A stretch of DNA of 64,000 bases, from contig NZ_CP066801.1 of the NCBI RefSeq assembly GCF_016598575.1, positions 3,534,001-3,598,000 on the forward strand, in the 5' to 3' direction. Positions within the stretch are counted from its first letter, which is position 1. Each line of letters starts with the position of its first letter. The DNA comes from Streptomyces sp. HSG2. Lineage in GTDB: Bacteria > Actinomycetota > Actinomycetes > Streptomycetales > Streptomycetaceae. Below the pieces are notes generated by a model. The model had not been told where the DNA came from, ran no database searches, and was given only the letters and a program-made list of their open reading frames with translations. Below, one piece after another: positions 1-8,825 of the stretch. Both the position numbers and the translations under genes were made by a program.

Positions 1-945
1 GATCAGGAGCGCGTGCTGGTGGGAGACGCCCGGGTCCTCCGGAGGCACGGACAGGTCGATGTCGGGGGTGTCGCCGGTGGAGTGGCGCCGCCGTCCGATG
101 GTCACCTGGTCGCCGGAGAGCGTGCGGTGTTGTTCCGGGGAGTACGCGGGGAGGTCGAGACCGGCGGCCTCGGGTCCCGAACGTCGCATCATCGCGACGA
201 AGTAGTCGCGGTCCGGACCGATGGTCGCCGTCCACGTCGCCGTCCGCCCCATGGCGTGCGGGGGCTGGGAGTAGCCGTACCCGTCGGGCTCGCCCGGGGC
301 GAGGCCCGGCGAGGTGGGAGGGGGGAGCGTCCAGTCGTCGCCCCGGTGGGGGGCGCCCGAGGGCGCGCCTCCGTCCGCCGGCCGGGGGAAACCCGGCGCC
401 GGCGGGCTCTGGTGGTGTGGTCCCCGAGGCACCCGATCCGCCGGCTCGAACCCGTACGGTCCGCCGCCGGGGCCCTCGGGAGGCGGGGGCGAGGTGTAGA
501 GGGACGGCCCGTCGTCGAAGCCGGTCCGGCCCGGGGGTATCGGCTCGGCGGGACGGTTCGTGCGTGAGGGGCGGGAGCCGGGATAGTCGTAGCCGTCGCC
601 GTAGTGGGACGCGGGGTCGGGCGTCGGCTCGTAGTGGGACGACGGTCCCGGGGCGGGCCGGTGGTCGGCGGCGGGGGCGTAGGGGATGGCGCCCTCGGCG
701 GGGAAGTTCCACCGGCAACCCTGGCAGAAGGGCGCGGCTCCCTCACGGGGCGTGCCGCACCGCGGGCACGCCCCGGAGGGCGCGCCGTGTCCTTCGGGGC
801 CGTCTCCCGCCGGGGGTGGGAAGCCGTAGCCTCCGACGACCGGGGGCGGCGGTGGCGGCGGTGGGACGGAACCGGCCATGCGGTGACCGCAGACCTCGCA
901 CCAGTCGTCGGAACCCGACTGGTGTCCGTTCGGGCAGGTCGGCAT
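1..945 (-). CDS. FHA-domain protein with N-terminal zinc ribbons (partial, C-terminus cut by window edge)
   Basis: Predicted phosphothreonine-binding adaptor. Translating the complement from the ATG at 945 gives a CxxGH...CxxCG zinc ribbon in the first 22 residues, a second CxxC...CxxC ribbon near residue 60, and a long Pro/Gly/Tyr-rich linker. It ends in an FHA domain: the IGRR(R)HSTGD-like core is followed by PGVSHQHALLI, which matches the conserved Gly-Arg and Ser-x-x-His positions. The frame is still open at base 1, so the last strand(s) are missing. A purine-rich GGGGGAAG lies just upstream of the start. It is the last visible gene of a minus-strand operon with a VWA protein and a PP2C phosphatase, so it probably reads phosphorylation that the phosphatase reverses. 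The domain call is firm; the partner is inferred. Confidence 0.85.
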   Translation of the reverse strand, partial: MPTCPNGHQSGSDDWCEVCGHRMAGSVPPPPPPPPVVGGYGFPPPAGDGPEGHGAPSGACPRCGTPREGAAPFCQGCRWNFPAEGAIPYAPAADHRPAPGPSSHYEPTPDPASHYGDGYDYPGSRPSRTNRPAEPIPPGRTGFDDGPSLYTSPPPPEGPGGGPYGFEPADRVPRGPHHQSPPAPGFPRPADGGAPSGAPHRGDDWTLPPPTSPGLAPGEPDGYGYSQPPHAMGRTATWTATIGPDRDYFVAMMRRSGPEAAGLDLPAYSPEQHRTLSGDQVTIGRRRHSTGDTPDIDLSVPPEDPGVSHQHALLI

Positions 946-993
946 GTCCGTGCTTCCCCCTCATGCGGCGCTGATCGCGGATGGGTGTCCGTG

Positions 994-2349
994 TCACTTC
1001 CTGACCCGGACCGTCTTGGTCGAGCGGGTTTCGAGAGCCATCTCGTCCGCCTGCCCGACCGTCGTCTTCAGTCGCACAGTACCTGCCGCGGCGTCGACCA
1101 CGTCCACCACCTTCACGAGCAGGCGCGCGGTGTCCTCGTTCCCCGACGCGTCGGCGAGGCGCACCGCGTGTCCCAGCATGACGGTGGCGCCGTCGACATC
1201 TCCCCTTCTGCGGAGTTCCAGTCCCTGTCGGACGACTTGTGCCAGTTCCGCCTGTCCGTCGTAGTGCGCGACGTGGGGGTCCGACGCGGTGGCGGCGGCG
1301 AGGTCGTCGGTCCACAGCGCGCGCACCAGGCCCTGGGCGCCGAGGTCCCGCGACGCTTCTCCGGGGCGCGGCACGACCAGCGAGACGCGCGCGGCGAGCA
1401 TCTCCCGGCCGATGCCCGCGGCCGGCACCTCGAGGCGCAGGTGGTAGACGCGGGACTCCTCGCCCCAGGACCCGGTGGGGTAGTCCGTGTGTCGCGTGTC
1501 GACCGGTGTGTGTCGGTCGGTCAGGTCCACCACGGAAGGGGCCACTTGTGCGACGCGGGTCACGCTGGTGCCGACCGGGGTCCACAGGCGCATCGACACC
1601 GTCCCCAACTCCTTGCCCATGGCCGTCGCCATCAGCCGCGCGAAGTCCGCCGCCAGGTCGGCCGGGTCCGCCACGATGTCGGCGTTCCCCAGAAGCGCGG
1701 AGGCCACCCCGGTGAGCTCCGCGACGTCCCAGTCGGTGCCCACGCCCCGCACGTCGCAGGTGAACCGTCCCGCGCAGGCGGCCAGGGCGTCCCGGAGGGC
1801 CCCCGGGGTCTCGTGCTCGTTGCGGCCGTCGGTGAGCAGGATGCCGTGGCGGACGCGGACGTCCTCGGAGGACAGCAGGCGGTCCGCGAGCCGCAGCCAG
1901 GTGCCGAGGGCGGTGCCACCGCCCGCCTTCATACCCCGCAGAGCCCGCTTGGCCAAGGCCCGGCTGTGGGCGTCGGCCGTCGCGAGCCGGCCGGCGCCGG
2001 GGTAGACCTCCGCGGCCTCGTGGGTACCGGCGATCACCGCGAAGCGCACCCCGTCGCGGAGCGTGTCGATCGCGGCGGCCGTCGCCTGGCGGGCCTCGCG
2101 CATCTTGAGCGGTGGGTGGGCCATGGAGCCCGAACAGTCGACCATGAGCGCCACGGCCGCGGAGGCGCCCGACCCGGCAGGGCGTCGGGCGCGGCCCGCG
2201 TCACCGGGGATCCGTCCGCCGACGGTCCCCCCACCCGACGCGGTCACCGCGGCGATCGCGTCGACCTGTCGACCGCCCTCGGGCAGGTACGGGTTCTGAT
2301 GGATTTCCACCGAGAACCGCGGCTCGTTCGGCTTGGTGAAAACGACCAT
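994..2349 (-). CDS. VWA-domain protein
   Basis: 451-residue protein with a von Willebrand factor A domain. The MIDAS metal site is visible as DCSGSM at about residues 71-76, followed by the helix KMREARQATAAAID. A second typical segment (LTDGRNEH) lies further on. The C-terminal part is beta-rich and ends in a basic tail. I chose the ATG at 2349 (MVVFTKPNEPRFSV) because family members begin with a short F-x-K-x-x-x-P-x-F-S-V segment; the open frame extends to 2439 without a convincing start. It lies between the PP2C phosphatase (110-bp gap) and the FHA gene (48-bp gap) on the same strand. VWA proteins in such modules bind partner proteins through the metal site. No signal peptide is visible, so it is probably cytoplasmic. 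Confidence 0.85.
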   Translation of the reverse strand: MVVFTKPNEPRFSVEIHQNPYLPEGGRQVDAIAAVTASGGGTVGGRIPGDAGRARRPAGSGASAAVALMVDCSGSMAHPPLKMREARQATAAAIDTLRDGVRFAVIAGTHEAAEVYPGAGRLATADAHSRALAKRALRGMKAGGGTALGTWLRLADRLLSSEDVRVRHGILLTDGRNEHETPGALRDALAACAGRFTCDVRGVGTDWDVAELTGVASALLGNADIVADPADLAADFARLMATAMGKELGTVSMRLWTPVGTSVTRVAQVAPSVVDLTDRHTPVDTRHTDYPTGSWGEESRVYHLRLEVPAAGIGREMLAARVSLVVPRPGEASRDLGAQGLVRALWTDDLAAATASDPHVAHYDGQAELAQVVRQGLELRRRGDVDGATVMLGHAVRLADASGNEDTARLLVKVVDVVDAAAGTVRLKTTVGQADEMALETRSTKTVRVRK

Positions 2350-2459
2350 GGCGATCGGCTCCCCCTCCGCTCCCCGCCGCCGGGACGACGGTGACGCGGG
2401 CCGCCCCCTGCGGCCCACGAGGCGCGCGCCCCCGGGCACACGACCTCAGGCCCGCATAC

Positions 2460-4040
2460 CTACCCCCACGGCGTGGCGGGGAACGGCACGACGGCCACTG
2501 TTACGTTGTCGTGCCCCCCACCGTCCAGTGCGTGGCCCACCAGTACCCGGGCCGCGTGCAGGGGGCGTTCGGCCGCGTCGTGGGGGACGATGGCGGCCAT
2601 CTCCCCGGCCGTCTCGGCGTAGTTCCACAGACCGTCGGTGCAGACCACGACCACACCGGGGCGATCCGGGGCGAAGGACGCGGTGTGCGGCTCCAGTTCG
2701 TAGGCGTCCGCACCCAGCCAGCCGGTGATGGCGTGGGCGCGCTCGTCGGCGAACGCCTCCGCCTCGTCCATCAGACCGGCGGCGACCATCTGTGCCGCCC
2801 AGGAGTCGTCCTCGGTCAGGCGCGCCGCCGGTGCCGCGCGGTCCTGGGGCACCCAGTAGACGCGACTGTCGCCCACCCATCCCACGACGAGCGCCGTGGC
2901 GGTCACCACGGCGCCGACCAGGGTGCACGCGGGGGCGTTGCGGTGCGGGTCCCCGCCGGCCACGTCGGGCCCGGCGGCGAGGGCGTCGACGGCCCGCGCG
3001 GCGGCGACGACGGCGTCGTGCATGGCCCCTTGCGGAGGGGCGCCGTGCGCGAGGGCCGCCAGCAGCGTCCGGCCGGCGGTGTCCGACGCGGTGAGCGAGG
3101 CCTCGTCGGGTCGGGTGGCCGACGAGACCCCGTCGCACACCACGGCCACCCGGGCGGCGGAGCCGTCCGGCAGTGCCGTCCGACCGATCGCGAAGGCGTC
3201 CTCGTTGCGGCGGTGACGCAGACCCCGGTCGCTGACCGCCGCGAGGGAGCCGGACTCCTGTTCCACACGGTCTCGTTCGCGGGGCTGGGCGTGGCCGCAG
3301 GTCTCGCAGTGGCCGTCGTGGTCCACGCGTCCCGCCCGGCAGGCGACGCACGCCCGCTCGCCCGCGCGGGGTGTGGACGCCGAGTGTCCGGGGGGTGTGG
3401 GGGGCGGCGCGGGGTCCAGGCGGGGATCCGGGGGCCGGGGAGGGTGGGCCTCCGCCCCCCGGGGGCGGTCGAACCGGACCCCGGGGCCGCCGACATCGGG
3501 CCGCGCGGCCGGCTGGGGTGGTACGGCCGGGTGCGGCGCCGCCTCGGGAAGCGGCCCGGCCCCCGGGTGCGGCGCCGCACCCGGCCCCGCCGGGTCGCCG
3601 GGGGGGAACGGGCCCGCCGCGTCGGAGAGCGTGGGGGAGGGGCCGCCGGGCCACGGCCGCGCGGTCCCCGGGTGTGGGCCGCCGGCCGGAGGGGTCGGGA
3701 GGGGCGAACCCTCCGGTACGGCGGACTCCCCGGCCGGCGCGGGCCACGCGGGCGCCGACGGACCGAGGCGGCCGGGCGCGGGCGCGCCGGGCGGGATTCC
3801 CTCACCGGTGTACTCGGACCAGGGGGGAGGGGGGGCGGGGGACGCCGACTCGACGCGGCCCGACGGCCCGTCGGGCCGCCAGGGGGACGGGCCCGGCCCG
3901 TCCAGGGCGATCGTCGGTTCGTCCCTCGGGCGCGCGGGAACGACCGACAGGTCGTAGCCGCACGCTCCGCAGAATCGGTCACCCGACGAGAGGGCCTCCG
4001 CGCAGTTCGGGCAGGCGGACAACCGGGGCTGCTGCGACAT
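2460..4040 (-). CDS. PP2C-family Ser/Thr protein phosphatase with two zinc ribbons
   Basis: 526 residues. The N-terminus carries a zinc ribbon (CPNCAEAL...FCGACGYDL), followed by about 180 residues of Pro/Gly-rich low-complexity linker and a second ribbon (CVACRAG...CETCGH). The C-terminal PP2C catalytic domain shows RNEDAF, a CDGVSS metal motif (Asp), CTDGLWNY and a final GGHDNVT motif, so the metal-binding aspartates are present. It should dephosphorylate Ser/Thr on cytoplasmic proteins in a Mg/Mn-dependent way. It starts 4 bp after the stop of the upstream hypothetical gene with no strong ribosome site of its own, which suggests translational coupling. The neighbouring FHA and VWA genes fit a phospho-signalling module. 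No protein kinase gene is visible in the window, so the opposing kinase must be elsewhere. Confidence 0.9.
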   Translation of the reverse strand: MSQQPRLSACPNCAEALSSGDRFCGACGYDLSVVPARPRDEPTIALDGPGPSPWRPDGPSGRVESASPAPPPPWSEYTGEGIPPGAPAPGRLGPSAPAWPAPAGESAVPEGSPLPTPPAGGPHPGTARPWPGGPSPTLSDAAGPFPPGDPAGPGAAPHPGAGPLPEAAPHPAVPPQPAARPDVGGPGVRFDRPRGAEAHPPRPPDPRLDPAPPPTPPGHSASTPRAGERACVACRAGRVDHDGHCETCGHAQPRERDRVEQESGSLAAVSDRGLRHRRNEDAFAIGRTALPDGSAARVAVVCDGVSSATRPDEASLTASDTAGRTLLAALAHGAPPQGAMHDAVVAAARAVDALAAGPDVAGGDPHRNAPACTLVGAVVTATALVVGWVGDSRVYWVPQDRAAPAARLTEDDSWAAQMVAAGLMDEAEAFADERAHAITGWLGADAYELEPHTASFAPDRPGVVVVCTDGLWNYAETAGEMAAIVPHDAAERPLHAARVLVGHALDGGGHDNVTVAVVPFPATPWG

Positions 4041-4043
4041 CGA

Positions 4044-4607
4044 TTACACCCACGTCCGAGGGCGATAGCGGTTGGCACGTTCCACCAGGTCGTTCCTCTC
4101 CTCGCCGCCCTCGGCCGGCCGGGCCGGCGCGCGGTGCGCGCGCTCCGGTCCGAAGCGCGAGCCCCGCTCGCCCAGCGTGCTGCCGAGCGACGTCCTTGCC
4201 CCGGCGGCGGAGGCGGTGGAGGCCCGGCCCCCGGACAGTATCCAGTCCAGGGCGGATACGAGGACCTCGGTGGCCGACCGCTCGCGTCGGGCCGGGTCCA
4301 GACCGTACTCCGTCAGGGCTTCCACCTGCTCCGCCGCCGCCTTCAGGTCCTCCGCGAAGCCTACGTCGGTCCGCGTCGCCGCGTCTCGCCGGATACCCGC
4401 CCGCACCGCCACCACACGTGCCGCCGCATGCCGGAGCGGATCGCGCGGCACCGACGTCAGGGTGGCCCCGGCGCCCCGACGGGTGCTTTCGGACACCTGG
4501 ACCCGGGCGAGGACGCCCTGGGCCGTCATCGCCGGCCGGCACAACGCCTGTCTTCGGGTTCGTGACTTGGCCGGTCCGGTCGGCGACGACGTGCTCCCTC
4601 GGGGCAC
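4044..4607 (-). CDS. hypothetical protein of the FHA/VWA/PP2C operon
   Basis: About 187 residues. I do not recognise a family. It is rich in Arg, Ala and Glu, with predicted helices in the middle (FAEDLKAAAEQVEALTEYG and VLVSALDWILSG). The C-terminal third is Arg-rich and ends in ERANRYRPRTWV. There is no signal peptide or clear membrane segment. The GTG at 4607 is preferred over the GTG at 4616 because a GAGAGG sequence lies about 10 bases before it, whereas it abuts the 4616 codon. The gene follows the coiled-coil gene closely and precedes the phosphatase by 4 bp, so the three are very likely co-transcribed. A scaffold or regulator of the phosphatase is possible but not shown. Confidence 0.65.
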   Translation of the reverse strand: MPRGSTSSPTGPAKSRTRRQALCRPAMTAQGVLARVQVSESTRRGAGATLTSVPRDPLRHAAARVVAVRAGIRRDAATRTDVGFAEDLKAAAEQVEALTEYGLDPARRERSATEVLVSALDWILSGGRASTASAAGARTSLGSTLGERGSRFGPERAHRAPARPAEGGEERNDLVERANRYRPRTWV

Positions 4608-4628
4608 CGCCGGCACCCCTCTCGTCGG

Positions 4629-5927
4629 TCAACCGCCGGGTCGGGACCCGCCGTACTGCTCGGCCGCGGCCTGTCGATAGCGCAGTACGGCCCGCGCCGC
4701 CACCCGCAGGTCGCAGGGGGCGCTCCACAGCATCCGCCGGGCCCTCTCGTATCGTTCGACCAACTCGGGGTCCTCCGCCCACCCGTGCCGGGCGACCTCG
4801 GCGCGGCAGGCGTCGAGGCGGCCTCGTAGCTCGGCCCGCACGGCGAGCGGCGCGGTCACCGCCGTCAGCGAGGCGCGGGCCCGCCGCAACTCGTCCTCCG
4901 CGCGACGTTCCAGTGACTCCAGCAGCGGGGACAGCAGGTGCCACCGTCCGTGCGCGCGATGCTCGGCGGCCTGCGTCAACTCCTCACGCAGACGGGTGGG
5001 AGACCCGCCGACCACGGGCACCTCGGTCGCCGCGATCTTCGCCAGCACCTCCCCGCGCGCGGTCCGCGCCTCCGCCAGGGTGCGCTCCGCCCGCGAGAGC
5101 ACGTCCCGCAGCCGGATGAGCCGCCGCTCGGCGTCCTGTCGGACCGTCAGCACGGCCTCGACCTCCCGGCGCGCGTCCTCCAGACGGCGCGCCTGGCGGT
5201 CGTACTCGGTGGTGTCCGGCCGGCCGCAGCCGGGGGCCGAACTCCCCTCGTTCGCGGTCCAGAAGGCGAGCGGGTCGGACACGATCCGCTCGCGCAGCCG
5301 GTCCAACGCCCGGGTGATCCGCTCCAGGTCGTCGCCGGTCGGGTGCTCGCCGGGGCGGACTCGGGCGGAGTGGGCCAGTTGCCGGGTACGCCGCAGCTCG
5401 GCCGCCAGCAGATCCACGCGCGCGGGCAGTGTCGACCAGACCGCGTCGGCGGCCACCACCGTGTCCAGCGCCACGGCGTGGAGTTCGTTCATCCGGTCCA
5501 CCACAGCGGCCAGCGTGTACCGTTCGCCGACCGACGGTCCAGGGGCGGCCACCTCGTGTGGCGGCGTCCCTCCGTTGGCGTTGCCCCCGGCCACCGTCAC
5601 GCACGGCCCGCGGAGCAGCTCGGTCAGCTCGGCGAGATCCTCCGGGCTGGACCGGCGGCGACGGGCGCGGATCTGACGCGCGGTCCGCACCGCCTCGCCG
5701 TACGCGTCGAAGCACGCCCACAGCAGGGAGATCGACTCCTCCGCGACGGCCCGGCGTTCCGCGGTGGTGCCGGTGAGGCGCGCTCCCTCCAGGAGCCTGC
5801 GGCCCGCGTGGTCCTGGAGGGCCAGGAGGGAGGTCTCGACGGCCTCGTGCTCGGCGTCCAGCCGGTTCAGCGCACGGTCCACCGCGTCCCGGTCCATCAC
5901 CTGCCCGGCAATTCCCACGCTGCCCAT
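4629..5927 (-). CDS. coiled-coil hypothetical protein, first gene of the FHA/VWA/PP2C operon
   Basis: 432 residues starting at the ATG at 5927 (MGSVGIAGQVMDRD), which is preceded by GAGAGGCG; the frame runs on to 6074 without a better start. The protein is almost entirely helical and charged. It has long Glu/Arg/Leu heptad-like stretches (LDAEHEAVETSLLALQDHAG; ERITRALDRLRERI; TVRQDAERRLIRLRDVLS; LSRAERTLAEARTARGEVLA), as expected of a coiled coil. I see no catalytic motif and no membrane segment. The next gene starts about 20 bp downstream, which makes it part of the signalling operon. It could be a structural or scaffolding partner of the FHA/VWA proteins; this is inferred from position only. 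Confidence 0.7.
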   Translation of the reverse strand: MGSVGIAGQVMDRDAVDRALNRLDAEHEAVETSLLALQDHAGRRLLEGARLTGTTAERRAVAEESISLLWACFDAYGEAVRTARQIRARRRRSSPEDLAELTELLRGPCVTVAGGNANGGTPPHEVAAPGPSVGERYTLAAVVDRMNELHAVALDTVVAADAVWSTLPARVDLLAAELRRTRQLAHSARVRPGEHPTGDDLERITRALDRLRERIVSDPLAFWTANEGSSAPGCGRPDTTEYDRQARRLEDARREVEAVLTVRQDAERRLIRLRDVLSRAERTLAEARTARGEVLAKIAATEVPVVGGSPTRLREELTQAAEHRAHGRWHLLSPLLESLERRAEDELRRARASLTAVTAPLAVRAELRGRLDACRAEVARHGWAEDPELVERYERARRMLWSAPCDLRVAARAVLRYRQAAAEQYGGSRPGG

Positions 5928-6408
5928 CGATCGCCTCTCGCCGTGTCGGACGTGTGTCGCCGCCGTGCCGCTCGTCGCGCCCGCCGTCGTGTCCGGACGG
6001 ACGCCCGTCCACGCCCGCCCCATCAGCGGACGGTCGCCGTGCCGATAGTCGTACCCATCGGAGGCCGTCGCCAACGGCGCTCAGGCGCAGTGCCGTCGGC
6101 CGCCTCGGGGGCGGGTGCGCAGGCGCGGGCGGCGCGTCCCGTCCGCCACGCCCCCTGCCCGCCCCCGTACCTGCCCGCCCGTCGTTCCCCGCGCTTGCTC
6201 TCGGCGGGACTCCGACAACCCGCGCCCGGCGACGACCACCGTGCCGTCCGCGCCCACCGTGCCGAGGACGGCGGTGCCTTCGGGGAGGCCCGCCGGGGCT
6301 TCCCGACATGTGAGCGTCCGCGTGGCCGCGAGCCCCGGAGCCGCCCGGCGCCGGGCGCGACCGAGCGGGTCCGCCGGCTCCCGCGGGTCCTCGGCCCGGG
6401 GACCGGGG
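5928..6408. other. 481-bp intergenic stretch with a coding-like open frame
   Basis: No gene can be called here. On the minus strand one frame stays open from inside the end of mscS down to a TGA at 6081-6083. It contains a protein-like stretch (LPEGTAVLGTVGADGTVVV, from about 6279 downwards) with GC-rich third positions, but I find no start codon with a ribosome site. It may be a decayed gene end or chance. The promoter of the minus-strand operon starting at 5927 should also lie here. Confidence 0.35.
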
Positions 6409-7476
6409 CTACGCGCCGCCGCCGGCGTGGGCCGAGGGCGCGGCCACCTCGACCGCCGGATCGGAGCCCTCCGCCTCCGGCGCGGGTGCCCCTCCCGTCA
6501 TGCTGATGCCCTCGGCGTCGAACCGGCGTTTGACGCGCCACCGCAGCTCGCGTTCGACGCCGAGCGCCGCGCCCGGCATCGTCCGCGCCGAGACCCGCAG
6601 GACCATCGAGTCGGGAAGCACGCTGTCCAGACCGAGGACCTCCACCGGCCCCCAGAGCTGTTCGTTCCAGGGACTCTCCCGAGCCAGGACCGCGCCGACC
6701 TCGGTGAGGACGTCCCTCACCCGGTCCAGGTCCTCCGAGGGGTGCACGGTGACGTCGACGCCCGCCGTGGCCCAGCCCTGGGAGTGGTTGCCGATCCGCT
6801 TGACCTCACCGTTGCGCACGTACCAGATGGCGCCGTTCTCGCCGCGCAGCTTGGTCACGCGCAGCCCCACCTCGACGACCTCGCCGCGCGCCACGCCCGC
6901 GTCGACGCTGTCGCCCACCCCGTACTGGTCCTCCAGGATCATGAACACGCCGGAGAGGAAGTCCGTCACCAGGTTGCGCGCGCCGAAGCCGATCGCCACG
7001 CCGGCGACGCCGGCCGAGGCGAGCAGCGGGGCCAGGTTGATCTGGAACGTGCCGAGGACCATCAACGCGGCGGTGCCGACGATCAGGAAACTCGCCACCG
7101 AGCGCAGTACCGAGCCGATCGCCGCCGATCGCTGCCGGCGGCGTTCGGCGTTGACCAACAAGCCGCCCAGGGTGCCGCCCGTGGCTGGCGCGGTCCGGTT
7201 CATCCGGTCTATCAGCTGGGTGATCGCCCGCCGCACCAGGGCTCGGAGCACCGTCGCCACCACGACGATCAGCAGCACCCGCAGGCCGATCGCCAGCCAG
7301 GTCGACCAGTTCTCCTCGATCCAGCCGGCCGCGTTCGCCGCGCCCTCCTGTGCGTCGCGCACCGAGGGCACCGCCGGAACCGGCGGCTCCGTCGGCTCCG
7401 GCGGGGGAGTGGTCGGCGAAGGCGTGGGGGAGGGGTCGGAGTCGGCGGCCGGCAGGAGCGCGGCGGACGGGGACAC
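6409..7476 (-). CDS. MscS-family mechanosensitive ion channel
   Basis: 355 residues. After a Pro-rich N-terminal segment there are three membrane helices: WLAIGLRVLLIVVVATVLRAL, IVGTAALMVLGTFQINLAPLL and the pore-lining helix with the Gly/Ala pattern ASAGVAGVAIGFGARNLV. The last is the MscS TM3 signature and is followed by DFLSGVFMILEDQYGVGD, the start of the cytoplasmic beta domain. It should act in the plasma membrane as a tension-gated channel that releases solutes on osmotic downshock. The GTG start at 7476 has GGAGGTAA about 6 bases upstream. Size and topology match small MscS/YkuT-type channels. It is monocistronic on the minus strand and divergent from the HNH gene. Confidence 0.92.
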   Translation of the reverse strand: MSPSAALLPAADSDPSPTPSPTTPPPEPTEPPVPAVPSVRDAQEGAANAAGWIEENWSTWLAIGLRVLLIVVVATVLRALVRRAITQLIDRMNRTAPATGGTLGGLLVNAERRRQRSAAIGSVLRSVASFLIVGTAALMVLGTFQINLAPLLASAGVAGVAIGFGARNLVTDFLSGVFMILEDQYGVGDSVDAGVARGEVVEVGLRVTKLRGENGAIWYVRNGEVKRIGNHSQGWATAGVDVTVHPSEDLDRVRDVLTEVGAVLARESPWNEQLWGPVEVLGLDSVLPDSMVLRVSARTMPGAALGVERELRWRVKRRFDAEGISMTGGAPAPEAEGSDPAVEVAAPSAHAGGGA

Positions 7477-7803
7477 GGCGGTTACCTCCAGGTGCGACGC
7501 CCTCCGGCACGGCGGGGACGGCCCCCCGAGGCTCGAACGCGATCCAAGGTCACGAAAAGGTCACCGGAGTGCGGAGGCACCACACTAACGGGGCACACGG
7601 CCGCCATCGGCGCGAACTCCCGGCCAGATGGGGCACCGGCCGGCGCCTGACCAGCGCGCGCTCCCCCGAACGCCCCGGGTGTGGTCGAAAACACCCCCGG
7701 CCCGTTACTCGGACATGGTGGCGTTTCCACCAGCCATGAGGGGAGACTGGCGGTGAATCGTCCCGGCGCGAGCCACGCGCCGCCGGCGTACAAGGAGGCA
7801 TCG

Positions 7804-8340
7804 GTGCCGCACGTCCTGGTCCTCAACGCGTCGTACGAGCCACTCGGCGTCGTACCGCTCCGCCGCGCGCTCGTCCTCGTACTGGAGAACAAGGCCGTGT
7901 GCCTTGAGGAATCCGGCGCCCACCTGCACAGTGCCGCCCTCACCGTCCCCGCGCCCAGCGTGGTGCGCCTCAAGCGTTTCGTGCGGGTCCCCTATCGAGG
8001 CCCCGTCCCGCTCACCCGGCGGGCGCTCTTCGCCCGGGACGGGGGCCGCTGCATGTACTGCGGTGGGGTCGCGACCAGCGTCGACCACGTCGTTCCGCGA
8101 AGCCGGGGCGGCCGGCACGTCTGGGACAACGTGGTCGCCTCCTGCCGTCGCTGCAACCACGTGAAGGCCGACCGCCACCTCGGCGAGATCGGTTGGCGCC
8201 TCAGACACAAACCCGCCCCGCCCTCCGGCCTGGCCTGGCGCATCATCGGCACCGGGCACCGAGACCCTCGCTGGCTGCCCTACTTGCAGCCCTACGGCGC
8301 GGACGACGCCCTGGCCCGGATCGACGGCATCTCCGCCTGA
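7804..8340 (+). CDS. HNH endonuclease
   Basis: 178 residues from a GTG at 7804 placed 5 bases after AAGGAGG. The open frame extends upstream to 7681, but that part lacks a ribosome site. The C-terminal half holds the HNH fold: CMYCGG, then SVDHVVPRSRGG with the catalytic His, then WDNVVASCRRCNHVKADR, giving two CxxC zinc-binding pairs. The N-terminal VLNASYEPLGVVPLRRALVL segment is characteristic of a widely conserved actinobacterial HNH protein. The biological substrate is unknown. The last 49 bp overlap the 3' end of the convergent ATPase gene. Confidence 0.9.
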   Translation: MPHVLVLNASYEPLGVVPLRRALVLVLENKAVCLEESGAHLHSAALTVPAPSVVRLKRFVRVPYRGPVPLTRRALFARDGGRCMYCGGVATSVDHVVPRSRGGRHVWDNVVASCRRCNHVKADRHLGEIGWRLRHKPAPPSGLAWRIIGTGHRDPRWLPYLQPYGADDALARIDGISA

Positions 8341-8825
8341 GGTCCGGGCCTTCGCATGGCCGGGAGTGCGGGGCGGTCCCGGGGAACCCACTCCGCGTAC
8401 ACCACCTTCCCCACCGTTCGAGGCTCCCAGCCCCACCGGTCCGTCAGGGCGCCCACCAGGAGCAGGCCGCGACCGAACCGCCCGCTGTCCTCCCCGGGCG
8501 GTCGCGGGCGGGGCAGGCGCTTGCCTCGGGGGTCGCCGACCTCCAGGCGCAGCACGCCGCCGTCGCGGAGGCTGAGGTGCACCCGGACGAGCCGACCGCT
8601 CGGGGTTCCGTGCAGCAGGGCGTTGGTCATCAGCTCCGACACGACCAGGGCGATGTCGCCGGCGAGTTCCGGCGCCCCCCAGTCGACGACGAGCCGGGCC
8701 ACTCTGCGTCGGGCCGACGGCACGCTCCGGGAGACGGGTGTGTAGTCCAACCTGTCCTCCCTGAGCACGACGGGCGCGGGGGTGAGCGTGGGGGCCGGGG
8801 CGGGGGAGCCGGCGGTTTCGGCCAT
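8292..8825 (-). CDS. anti-sigma-factor-type ATP-binding protein (RsbW-like HATPase)
   Basis: 177 residues from the ATG at 8825. It is a GHKL ATPase domain of the RsbW/SpoIIAB type. The N-box is ELMTNALLHG at about residues 80-89, the G1 region is LRLEVGDPRGK, and the G2-type loop is DSGRFGRGLLLVGALTDRWG. Streptomyces encodes many such proteins, and they act as anti-sigma factors or kinases of anti-anti-sigma proteins. No sigma factor or STAS-domain gene is adjacent, so the partner is not known. The end overlaps the HNH gene by 49 bp on opposite strands, so the two mRNAs would be complementary at their 3' ends. Confidence 0.88.
   Translation of the reverse strand: MAETAGSPAPAPTLTPAPVVLREDRLDYTPVSRSVPSARRRVARLVVDWGAPELAGDIALVVSELMTNALLHGTPSGRLVRVHLSLRDGGVLRLEVGDPRGKRLPRPRPPGEDSGRFGRGLLLVGALTDRWGWEPRTVGKVVYAEWVPRDRPALPAMRRPGPQAEMPSIRARASSAP

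Noticed and set aside
1..4565. Long plus-strand open frames (for example 604-2394 and 2391-4565)
   Set aside because: Shadows of the minus-strand genes; translations are Arg/Gly/Val-rich without motifs.
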